From Prevotella sp. (GTDB lineage: Bacteria; Bacteroidota; Bacteroidia; Bacteroidales; Bacteroidaceae): 38,562 nucleotides of DNA. Both the position numbers and the translations under genes were made by a program. Below, piece after piece: positions 15,212-22,564 of the stretch. Each line of letters opens with the position of its first letter. Positions within the stretch are counted from its first letter, which is position 1. The stretch lies in the NCBI GenBank assembly GCA_022511065.1, contig JAFLSG010000019.1:1-38562 (forward strand), in the 5' to 3' direction. A model generated the notes under the pieces. That model saw only the letters and a program-made list of their open reading frames with translations. It searched no databases and was not told the DNA's origin.

Positions 15212-17638
15212 ATGAAACTGAAAAACTCTTTAGTGACCTTATTGGTTGTTGCCTTGGCGTGCCTTGTCCCAGTGCAGGCGGATGCCAAGCGGAAACGTGC
15301 GAAAGCGGCTGTTAAGACCGCGCAGATGAATGTGCCGGGCGAGTTTGCCGTAGGCAAGAACACCTTTTTGCTCAATGGAGAGCCTTTTGTGGTGAAAGCC
15401 GCCGAGGTACACTATCCGCGCATTCCCCGTCCCTATTGGGAGCATCGCATCAAGATGTGCAAGTCGCTTGGTATGAACACGCTCTGCATCTATGCGTTCT
15501 GGAATTACCACGAGCAGCAAGAGGGTGTATTCAATTTCTCGGACAATGCCGATATTGCCGAATTCTGTCGCTTGGCGCAGAAGAACGGGATGTACGTCAT
15601 CGTGCGCCCCGGGCCCTATGCCTGTGCGGAGTGGGAAATGGGTGGTCTGCCTTGGTGGTTGCTGAAGAAAAAGGACATACGCCTGCGTGAGCAAGACCCC
15701 TATTTCATGGAGCGTGCGAAGATATTCGAGGAGAAATTAGCCGAGCAACTGCGTCCGTTGGCCATCGAGAATGGCGGTCCAATCATTATGGTACAGGTAG
15801 AGAATGAGTATGGTTCTTATGGCGAGGACAAGCCATATATGTCTGCCATGCGCGACATCGTGCGCGGCGCATGGGGTGAGAAGATGACACTTTTCCAATG
15901 CGACTGGTCGTCGAACTTCTGGAAAAACGGACTTGATGACCTGCTCTGGACGATGAACTTCGGCACGGGTGCCAATATTGACAAGCAGTTTGAACGTGTG
16001 AAGGAGATGCGCCCTGAAACGCCACTGATGTGCTCGGAGTTTTGGAGCGGTTGGTTTGATAAGTGGGGTGCCCGCCACGAGACTCGCCCTGCGAAAGATA
16101 TGGTGGAAGGTATCGATGAGATGCTCTCCAAGAACATCTCTTTCTCCCTCTACATGACACACGGCGGCACGTCATTCGGCCATTGGGCAGGTGCTAATAG
16201 CCCGGGTTTCGCTCCCGATGTCACTTCCTACGACTATGACGCCCCTATCAATGAATATGGTGCAACCACCGAGAAGTATTTCAAACTTCGCGAGGTGTTG
16301 CAGAAATACAGCAAGGAACCATTGCCCGCCACTCCCAGAAGACCAGCGGACATCATCAGCATTCCCGCCATCGAATTGACGGAACGCGCTGACATCCTGT
16401 TGGGTGCAGATAGTTTGGTGATGGATAGTCCGCTTCGCACAATGGAAGATCTTGATATGGGTTGGGGCTCCATGATATACATGACCACGCTACCTGAAAT
16501 CGAGACGGAGAGCGTGCTTACCCTCAACGATTGCCACGACTTTGCGCAGGTGTTCATTGACACGGTGTATATTGGCAAGATAGACCGCGTGCGCAACGAG
16601 CAAAGCCTTCGCCTGCCGGCAGTTAAGAAAGGTCAGGAACTGAAAATCCTGATTGAGGCAATGGGGCGCATCAATTTCGGTCGCGCCATCAAGGATTACA
16701 AGGGCATCACCCGTAGTGTGACGATTTCAACGGAGCAAGATGGTTACGAACTGACCTTTGACCTCAAGCGTTGGAATATCTTTACCATTCCCGATGATTA
16801 TCAGACCGCCGTCCGTGCCTTGGAGACCGCCAAGCGTGATAGTCTGACAGGCTCAGCCTTCAGGGGTTCTGGCTATTACCGTGGTTACTTTGACTTGCGC
16901 CGCACGGGTGACACTTTCCTCAATATGGAGGTTTTTGGTAAGGGACAGGTTTATGTGAATGGTCATCCTGTTGGGCGTTTCTGGTCCGTTGGCCCGCAGC
17001 AGACGCTTTATGTTCCCGGCTGCTGGCTGAAGCGTGGGCGCAATGAGGTCATTGTTCTCGATGTGGTCGGACCTTCCATCAATGCCTATTATTTCTCAAA
17101 AGACGGTAAGCGGCTCTCGCCTCGTCTCTCTGCGCTGAATCATCCCGAAATCGACAAACTCAACCTTGAGAAGTCTCGCACCCATAACCAACCGGGTGAC
17201 AAACCCGACCTTAACTCCGCTACGCCAGTCGCTGAAGGGCAGTTCGCTGCGGGCAATGGTTGGCAGACGGTTCGTTTTGCCGCTCCGCAGACGGGTCGCT
17301 ATATTGCTTTGCAAGCGCTTTCTACCCAATCGGGTGATAGTGAGGTGGCCGTTGCTGAACTCTATGCCTTGGGTGCAGATGGCAGTCGCATCAGTCGTGA
17401 GCCGTGGACGGTGAAATATGCTGATAGCGAGGATATTCTTCGTGGTAACAATACCGCTGACAAGACTTTCGACCTCCAGGAGTCCACATACTGGCGCACC
17501 GACAAGACTTCCGCCCTCCCGCATATGGTGGTCATTGACTTGGGCAGCAGCCAGACGCTCACAGGACTTGAATACCTCCCACGCGCGGAGCAGGGAGCCC
17601 CCGGCGGCATCCTTGGCTATAAGGTTTTTGTATATTGA
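15212..17638 (+). CDS. Secreted beta-galactosidase, glycoside hydrolase family 35, with C-terminal carbohydrate-binding-like domain
   Basis: An 808-residue secreted exo-beta-galactosidase. A signal peptide (about 1-25) and a basic Lys/Arg/Ala-rich stretch precede the GH35 TIM barrel (about 45-370). The family landmarks are AAEVHYPRIPRPYW, RPGPYACAEWEMGGLPWWLL, the acid/base E199 in VENEYG and the nucleophile E276 in CSEFWSGWFD, followed by MTHGGTSFGHWAGA. Two or three beta-sandwich domains follow (about 400-660), including the jelly-roll GYYRGYFDLRRTGDTFLNM...GRFWSVGPQQTLYVPG characteristic of GH35. The last about 120 residues look like an F5/8 type C (CBM32-like) domain (RYIALQALST... LGSSQTLTGLEYLPR). 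Substrate is probably terminal beta-galactose on plant polymers such as galactan or xyloglucan. A strong terminator follows. Confidence 0.94.
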   Translation: MKLKNSLVTLLVVALACLVPVQADAKRKRAKAAVKTAQMNVPGEFAVGKNTFLLNGEPFVVKAAEVHYPRIPRPYWEHRIKMCKSLGMNTLCIYAFWNYHEQQEGVFNFSDNADIAEFCRLAQKNGMYVIVRPGPYACAEWEMGGLPWWLLKKKDIRLREQDPYFMERAKIFEEKLAEQLRPLAIENGGPIIMVQVENEYGSYGEDKPYMSAMRDIVRGAWGEKMTLFQCDWSSNFWKNGLDDLLWTMNFGTGANIDKQFERVKEMRPETPLMCSEFWSGWFDKWGARHETRPAKDMVEGIDEMLSKNISFSLYMTHGGTSFGHWAGANSPGFAPDVTSYDYDAPINEYGATTEKYFKLREVLQKYSKEPLPATPRRPADIISIPAIELTERADILLGADSLVMDSPLRTMEDLDMGWGSMIYMTTLPEIETESVLTLNDCHDFAQVFIDTVYIGKIDRVRNEQSLRLPAVKKGQELKILIEAMGRINFGRAIKDYKGITRSVTISTEQDGYELTFDLKRWNIFTIPDDYQTAVRALETAKRDSLTGSAFRGSGYYRGYFDLRRTGDTFLNMEVFGKGQVYVNGHPVGRFWSVGPQQTLYVPGCWLKRGRNEVIVLDVVGPSINAYYFSKDGKRLSPRLSALNHPEIDKLNLEKSRTHNQPGDKPDLNSATPVAEGQFAAGNGWQTVRFAAPQTGRYIALQALSTQSGDSEVAVAELYALGADGSRISREPWTVKYADSEDILRGNNTADKTFDLQESTYWRTDKTSALPHMVVIDLGSSQTLTGLEYLPRAEQGAPGGILGYKVFVY

Positions 17639-17670
17639 GATAGGGAATATTGTTTGTAGTATTTCATTTA

Positions 17671-17711
17671 TCGTCCGCAGATTCGGAAGTCACGAGTCTG
17701 CGGGCGATTTT
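17671..17711 (+). terminator. Rho-independent terminator after the GH35 gene
   Basis: A 15-bp stem (17671-17685 with 17693-17707, two G-T wobbles) with a 7-base loop is followed by TTTT (17708-17711). It insulates the queuosine operon from the GH35 gene. Confidence 0.88.
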
Positions 17712-17731
17712 CTTTGGAAAGGAATAAAAAT

Positions 17732-17762
17732 GGGGGGGGGTAAAAGCTCCGCTTTAAACCCC
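17732..17762. repeat. G9 homopolymer running into a short hairpin, upstream of the queuosine promoter
   Basis: Nine consecutive G (17732-17740) run into an imperfect hairpin (17737-17747 with 17751-17762, ending in CCCC). It lies between the GH35 terminator and the promoter at 17782. It might be a second terminator or a slippage-prone tract; no function can be assigned. Confidence 0.45.
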
Positions 17763-17781
17763 TTAAAAAGTGTATGGAAAG

Positions 17782-17813
17782 TTTGGCGCATCAAGGGAAA
17801 ATATGTACCTTTG
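17782..17813 (+). promoter_or_regulatory. Promoter of the queuosine operon
   Basis: TTTG (17782-17785), a 20-bp spacer and TACCTTTG (17806-17813) form a full-consensus Bacteroidetes promoter. Transcription should start near 17818, about ten bases before the riboswitch aptamer. Confidence 0.82.
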
Positions 17814-17826
17814 CACCCGAAAACGC

Positions 17827-17861
17827 AGGGGTACTTGCTCAACCCCCTTTAACAAAACAAG
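17827..17861 (+). promoter_or_regulatory. PreQ1-I riboswitch controlling the queuosine transporter/queF operon
   Basis: This 35-base element fits the preQ1 class I H-type pseudoknot. P1 is GGGG (17828-17831) with CCCC (17844-17847); P2 is TTG (17835-17837) with CAA (17858-17860). The base just before the 3' strand of P1 is C17843, the position that pairs with preQ1. The A-rich L3 tail TTAACAAAACAAG (17849-17861) is, from memory, the same as in the Thermoanaerobacter aptamer. The aptamer ends three bases before the ATG at 17865, and no terminator follows, so ligand binding should hide the translation start region and lower expression when preQ1 is plentiful. The downstream genes (queuosine precursor transporter and QueF, which makes preQ1) are classic targets. 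Confidence 0.9.
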
Positions 17862-17864
17862 AAA

Positions 17865-18554
17865 ATGGAACGACAGAATGATCAGAAAGTCAGTGTGCTG
17901 TTCATGTTTTACGGCATACTGTTTTGTGTTTGCCTGATTACGGCAAACGTGTTGGAAACCAAACAAATTTCGTTTGGAGTGATGAACGTGACGGCGGGGC
18001 TTATCGTCTTTCCCGTCAGTTACATTATCAATGACGTGGTCTGCGAAGTGTGGGGCTACGGGCGCGCACGCCTATTGATATGGATGGGGTTCGCCATGAA
18101 CTTCCTCTTTGTGCTGTTCGGGGCGATAGCGGATGCCATACCCGGGGCGGCCTACTGGCAGGGCGATGAGGGATTCCATCAGATTTTCGGATTGGCTCCC
18201 CGTATTGTCGCAGTCTCGTTTCTCGCCTTTATTGCCGGCTCGTTTATCAATGCCTACGTGATGAGCCGCATGAAGTTGTCGTCGGACGGACGGAACTTTT
18301 CTTTGCGTGCCGTGTTGAGCACCATATTCGGTGAACTGACGGACTCCATTATCTTCTTTCCTTTGGCATTTGGCGGGGTAATCCCCTGGGAAGAAATGCC
18401 GTCGCTGATGATTTCGCAGGTGCTGCTGAAGACGATATACGAGATTATTGTCTTGCCCGTCACTATCCGTGTGGTGAAGTTCACGAAGGCGCATGACCAC
18501 GAGGATGTCTATGACAGGGATATCAGCTATAACATTTTCAAAATCAAGAGTTAA
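17865..18554 (+). CDS. Queuosine precursor transporter (YhhQ/DUF165 family)
   Basis: A 229-residue inner-membrane protein with about six hydrophobic segments (starting VLFMFYGILFCVCLITANVLE). The motif YIINDVVCEVWGYGRARLLIWMGF (in two parts, about residues 46-68) and GELTDSIIFFPLAFGG near 147-162 are characteristic of the DUF165/YhhQ family, which imports preQ0 or preQ1. It sits directly behind a preQ1-I riboswitch and 3 bp before queF, which strongly supports a role in queuosine precursor uptake. No queC, queD or queE genes are seen in the window, so whether the cell makes or only salvages precursor is open. Confidence 0.93.
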   Translation: MERQNDQKVSVLFMFYGILFCVCLITANVLETKQISFGVMNVTAGLIVFPVSYIINDVVCEVWGYGRARLLIWMGFAMNFLFVLFGAIADAIPGAAYWQGDEGFHQIFGLAPRIVAVSFLAFIAGSFINAYVMSRMKLSSDGRNFSLRAVLSTIFGELTDSIIFFPLAFGGVIPWEEMPSLMISQVLLKTIYEIIVLPVTIRVVKFTKAHDHEDVYDRDISYNIFKIKS

Positions 18555-18557
18555 AAG

Positions 18558-19022
18558 ATGAGAGAACAAGAAGGATTGCAGGCATTGGGGAAGAAGACGG
18601 AGTATCGGATGGACTATGCCCCGGAGGTGCTCGAGACATTCGTGAACAAGCACCCGGAGAATGATTATTGGGTGCAGTTTAACTGCCCAGAGTTCACATC
18701 GCTTTGCCCGATTACGGGACAACCCGACTTTGCGGAAATCAGAATCATGTATATTCCTGGGGAGCGGATGGTGGAGAGCAAGAGCCTGAAGCTGTACCTT
18801 TTCAGTTTCCGCAATCATGGCGACTTCCACGAAGACTGCGTGAACATCATCATGAAAGACCTTGTCCGCCTAATGAATCCGAAGTATATTGAGGTGATTG
18901 GGCTGTTTACACCACGTGGCGGCATCAGCATCCATCCATACGCCAACTACGGACAGCCGGGGACGAAGTATGAGCAGCTTGCGGAGCGACGGCTGTTTGA
19001 CTATAAGGGGACTGCATTGTGA
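18558..19022 (+). CDS. queF: NADPH-dependent 7-cyano-7-deazaguanine (preQ0) reductase QueF
   Basis: QueF reduces the nitrile of preQ0 to the aminomethyl group of preQ1, the base inserted into tRNA on the way to queuosine. The 154-residue protein is the short unimodular type. The catalytic C50 lies in [19 protein letters not shown], with D57 as the proton donor, and the QueF signature [21 protein letters not shown] follows (about 75-95; E75 contacts the base). The C-terminal [15 protein letters not shown] is also typical. It begins 3 bp after the transporter and its stop codon overlaps the start of the HD-domain gene. The preQ1 riboswitch upstream senses this enzyme's own product, a negative feedback loop. 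Confidence 0.96.
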   Translation: MREQEGLQALGKKTEYRMDYAPEVLETFVNKHPENDYWVQFNCPEFTSLCPITGQPDFAEIRIMYIPGERMVESKSLKLYLFSFRNHGDFHEDCVNIIMKDLVRLMNPKYIEVIGLFTPRGGISIHPYANYGQPGTKYEQLAERRLFDYKGTAL

Positions 19023-19561
19023 TGGATTGGCAGAAGGTGATAGACCTGCATTATCCGCAGGAGAATGAGTTGCGCCGGATTTTACTGACGCACAGTCGGC
19101 AGGTGGCAGACCGTTGTCTGAAGATAGCCCATGCACACCCAGAGCTGCGGCTTGACGAGGAATTTCTTGAGGAAGCGGCGATGCTGCATGACATTGGCAT
19201 CGTGGCATGCGATGCGCCAGGTATCCAATGCTTTGGCATAGAGCCTTACATCTGCCATGGTATCATCGGGGCGAGGATGCTGCGTGAGGCGGGCTATGAG
19301 CGTCATGCGCTTGTCTGCGAGCGCCATACAGGTACGGGAATCAGTCGTGAGCAGATAGTCTCCCGCAACCTGCCATTGCCCCTCAATGGTTGTTATGAAC
19401 CACAAGCGTTAGAGGAGCAAGTTATCTGTTATGCAGACAAGTTTTATTCGAAGAGTCATTTGGAGCGTGAGCGCACGGTGGCAGACACGGCGCGCAGTCT
19501 TGAGAAATTCGGTGAGGAGGGCGTAAAGCGCTTTCTTTGTTGGGCGGAGCGGTTCGAATGA
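19022..19561 (+). CDS. HD-domain (HDIG-type) phosphohydrolase-like protein in the queuosine operon
   Basis: A 179-residue soluble protein with a single HD domain (about 18-140). Metal-binding residues are H24 (LLTHSRQVAD), H56-D57 (AMLHDIGI) and a later His in the conserved CHGIIGARML region and in CERHTG; all suggest an active metal-dependent phosphohydrolase on a nucleotide or similar substrate. The ATG at 19022 overlaps the queF stop (TGATG); a GTG at 19019 is the alternative start. Tight overlap means translational coupling to queF, and the riboswitch probably governs it too. Substrate is unknown. Removal of a phosphate from a queuosine-related nucleotide is an attractive idea but only inferred from position; HD genes of this size are common and may be unrelated in function. 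Confidence 0.85.
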   Translation: MDWQKVIDLHYPQENELRRILLTHSRQVADRCLKIAHAHPELRLDEEFLEEAAMLHDIGIVACDAPGIQCFGIEPYICHGIIGARMLREAGYERHALVCERHTGTGISREQIVSRNLPLPLNGCYEPQALEEQVICYADKFYSKSHLERERTVADTARSLEKFGEEGVKRFLCWAERFE

Positions 19562-19638
19562 CTTGACAAATGTTTGTTAATGCGGGTATAAAAGAGAAAA
19601 TGTGTGTTAATCTGTGGCTGAAATCGTAAAATTAATAT

Positions 19639-19646
19639 TAATTTTG
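19639..19646 (+). promoter_or_regulatory. -7 promoter element of lptD, close enough to imply a leaderless transcript
   Basis: TAATTTTG matches TAnnTTTG and ends five bases before the GTG start at 19652, the same distance as at mnmA. No convincing TTTG -33 box is seen at 19-21 bp. Confidence 0.5.
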
Positions 19647-19651
19647 CAGCC

Positions 19652-22546
19652 GTGAAAAGAAATTCGGCTGTAATACTGCTGCTCTCCGTGATCATGATGG
19701 TGATGGCGGAGGTGCCTTTGACGTTCATGCACACGATGAACAGGGGGCTTGCGGCAGATTCGCTTTCGACAGATAGCATCCCGGTGGACTCTTTTCCCTC
19801 ACGCCTTTCCGACACGTTGTTTTCCAATGATTTGGTGGCTGCCATCAAGACCAAGCGCGACACTTCCGTGATGGACTCCTTGGAGCTTGCCATCTATAAG
19901 CATAACAAGGCCGTGGACGATTCGTTGGCACAAGACAGCATCAACCGTAGTCGGAAGAATGGTATCGACTCCCCCGTAGAGTATTCCGCAAATGATTCGC
20001 TGACCTATACCGCAGCGACGGGATTGGCGCATCTTTATGGCTCGTCGTCTGTGAAGTATCAGAACATGGACTTGCAGAGCGACCGCATCTATATGAGCCT
20101 CGATAGTAGTCTTGTGCATGCTACGGGAACGCTTGACTCCACCACCCAGGCACTGGTGGGTACTCCCGTGTTCAAGATGGGATCTGACGAGTATGAGAGT
20201 GACACGATGGCGTTCAACTTCAAGACGAAGAAAGGTCTTATCTCCGAAGTATATACGCAGCAGGAGGATGGTTACCTGACCAGTGAACTGTCCAAGCGAG
20301 GTGCCAATGGCGAGGTGTATCTGCAGCATGCACGCTATACCACCTGCGACGATCCGCATCCCGACTTCTATCTTGCTCTCTCGCGCGGAAAGATGCGCCC
20401 GGGTAAGGATGTGGTGTTCGGTCCTGCCTATTTGGTGGTGGCAGACGTGCCGCTTCCCTTTGCCGTGCCTTACGGTTTCTTCCCCTTTACCAAGAGTTAT
20501 TCGAGTGGTCTCATCATGCCGACCTATGGTGACGAGACGGAGCGCGGCTTCTATCTGCGCGATGGCGGTTACTACTTCGCGCTGAGCGACAAGATGGACT
20601 TGAAGCTGCTTGGCGAGATATATACCAAAGGCTCGTGGGGACTTTCGGGTGCATCCAACTATAGGAAGCGCTATAAGTTCAGTGGTTCGTTCTTCGCAAG
20701 TTACCAGAACACCGTGAACGGCGAGAAGAACATGCCCGACTACATGAAGCAGACGAGCTTCAAGGTGCAGTGGAGTCACCGACAAGACCCCAAGGCGAAT
20801 CCCTTCAGCACGCTCTCGGCGAGTGTGAACTTCGCTACATCGAGTTACGAGCGTAATAACCTGACCTCGATGTATAACCCACAGGCGATGACGCAGTCCA
20901 CCCGTACCTCGTCCGTCTCTTGGAGCACTACGTTCTCAAGCATCGGTATGTCGCTCTCCACGACGATGAACCTCAACCAGAATATGCGTGACTCTACCAT
21001 CGGACTCACGCTGCCTGACCTGAACATCTCTATCTCGCGCTTCTATCCCTTCAAGCGCAAGAAGGCGGTGGGCGATGAGCGGTGGTATGAGAAGATTTCT
21101 ATGAGTTACACGGGACATCTGAAGAACGACATCAACACCAAGGAGGACAGGCTGCTCCACTCAAGTCTTGCGCGAGACTGGAAGAACGGAATGCAGCATA
21201 CCATCCCCATCAGTGGTAACTTCACGCTCTTCGGCTATCTCAATGTCAATCCGTCGTTCAACCTTACCGACCGTACTTATTTCTCCAAGACCCGCAAGTC
21301 GTGGGATGAGGCGGGACAGCGGGAGGTTACTGATACGCTTAGTGGCTTCTACAACATCTATAACTGGAACCTCAGTCTGAGTGCCTCCACCAAGATGTAC
21401 GGTTTTTGGACACCGAGCCGTAAGATTTTTGGCGATAAGATACAGACCATCCGTCACGTCATCACTCCGACCGTGAGCTTCAGCTATGCGCCCGACTTCA
21501 GTGCCAGTCGCTATGGCTACTATGAGACTTACCAGAAGACCGACGCAGACGGAAATGTCTCGCTCGTGGAGTATTCGCCTTATCAGATAGGTCCCTATGG
21601 TGTGCCGGGCAAGGGCAAGACGGGAAGCATCTCCATGGATTTGTCGAACAACTTGGAGATGAAAGTAAGATCTGACGACGACTCGACGGGCTACAAGAAA
21701 ATCAGTCTGATAGACGAGTTCCGTGCTTCTATGTCGTACAATATGGCAGCAGAGATACGCCCGTGGAGCGACCTGTCCACCAGTATCCGTCTGAAACTGA
21801 GCAAGAGCTACACGCTGAACCTCAACGCCGTGTTCGCCTCTTATGTCTATGAGGTGGACAGCGTAGGAGGAAGGCCTCGGCTGAGCGAGCATCAGACCTA
21901 CTGGGGATTGGGTAAGCTCGGACGATTCCAGGGTATCTCGCAGAACCTCTCCTATACGCTGAACAATGAGAAGATTTCCAATCTCATCAAGCGACTGAAG
22001 GGCGAGAAGGTGGAGAAGAAGGGTAAGAACGGCAAGAACCGTGACGAGGAGGAAGAAGAGGATGAGTGGGACACTGGTGTGGACACCAACATCGACAAGG
22101 ATATGGAGAAAGCGAAACATGGCGCAGACAAGAGCAAGTCGAAGGCTGATACCGACGAGGACGGCTATATGGCGTTCCAGATGCCTTGGAGCCTGAGCCT
22201 TGGCTACGGCGTGAACGTGCGTGAGAACACGGGTGGCAAGTTCAACTACGATACCATGCGCTATCCCTACAAGGTGACGCAGAACCTCAACCTCAGTGGT
22301 AACCTGCGCATCAGTGACGGCTGGAATATCTCCTTCTCCTCCGGCTACGATTTCGACAACAAGAAGATTTCCATGACCACGGCATCCCTCAATCGCGACC
22401 TGCACTGTTTCAACATGTCGTGCTCCGTGGTGCTGGCACCCTATACAAGCTATAACTTCTCGTTCCGCTGCAATGCCTCCACGCTGACCGATGCGCTGAA
22501 GTACGACAAGCGCAGCAGCTACTCCAATGCGGTGCAGTGGTATTGA
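19652..22546 (+). CDS. lptD: LPS-assembly outer-membrane protein LptD (Bacteroidetes OstA-like)
   Basis: LptD is the barrel that inserts lipopolysaccharide into the outer leaflet of the outer membrane. The 964-residue protein begins with GTG; residues 2-25 form a hydrophobic signal peptide and no ATG fits as well. After a Ser/Asp-rich stretch, an LptA-like beta-jellyroll domain spans about 100-260 (LYGSSSVKYQNMDLQSDRIYM, FKTKKGLISEVYTQQ, ARYTTCDDPHPDFYLALSRGKM). The large barrel follows, with many alternating aromatic/polar strands and the conserved GYFLRDGGYY-like turn (GFYLRDGGYYFALSD, about 294-308). An acidic/basic insertion (about 785-845: KGKNGKNRDEEEEEDEWD and a Lys/Ala/Asp segment) interrupts the C-terminal barrel, probably an exposed loop. 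It follows the HD gene after 90 bp with its own promoter element. Confidence 0.9.
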   Translation: MKRNSAVILLLSVIMMVMAEVPLTFMHTMNRGLAADSLSTDSIPVDSFPSRLSDTLFSNDLVAAIKTKRDTSVMDSLELAIYKHNKAVDDSLAQDSINRSRKNGIDSPVEYSANDSLTYTAATGLAHLYGSSSVKYQNMDLQSDRIYMSLDSSLVHATGTLDSTTQALVGTPVFKMGSDEYESDTMAFNFKTKKGLISEVYTQQEDGYLTSELSKRGANGEVYLQHARYTTCDDPHPDFYLALSRGKMRPGKDVVFGPAYLVVADVPLPFAVPYGFFPFTKSYSSGLIMPTYGDETERGFYLRDGGYYFALSDKMDLKLLGEIYTKGSWGLSGASNYRKRYKFSGSFFASYQNTVNGEKNMPDYMKQTSFKVQWSHRQDPKANPFSTLSASVNFATSSYERNNLTSMYNPQAMTQSTRTSSVSWSTTFSSIGMSLSTTMNLNQNMRDSTIGLTLPDLNISISRFYPFKRKKAVGDERWYEKISMSYTGHLKNDINTKEDRLLHSSLARDWKNGMQHTIPISGNFTLFGYLNVNPSFNLTDRTYFSKTRKSWDEAGQREVTDTLSGFYNIYNWNLSLSASTKMYGFWTPSRKIFGDKIQTIRHVITPTVSFSYAPDFSASRYGYYETYQKTDADGNVSLVEYSPYQIGPYGVPGKGKTGSISMDLSNNLEMKVRSDDDSTGYKKISLIDEFRASMSYNMAAEIRPWSDLSTSIRLKLSKSYTLNLNAVFASYVYEVDSVGGRPRLSEHQTYWGLGKLGRFQGISQNLSYTLNNEKISNLIKRLKGEKVEKKGKNGKNRDEEEEEDEWDTGVDTNIDKDMEKAKHGADKSKSKADTDEDGYMAFQMPWSLSLGYGVNVRENTGGKFNYDTMRYPYKVTQNLNLSGNLRISDGWNISFSSGYDFDNKKISMTTASLNRDLHCFNMSCSVVLAPYTSYNFSFRCNASTLTDALKYDKRSSYSNAVQWY

Positions 22547-22564
22547 CCTTAACGCATCGAAAGA

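Noticed and set aside
21161..22405. 414-residue minus-strand frame inside lptD
   Set aside because: Antisense shadow without recognisable motifs; lptD frame is continuous and well supported.
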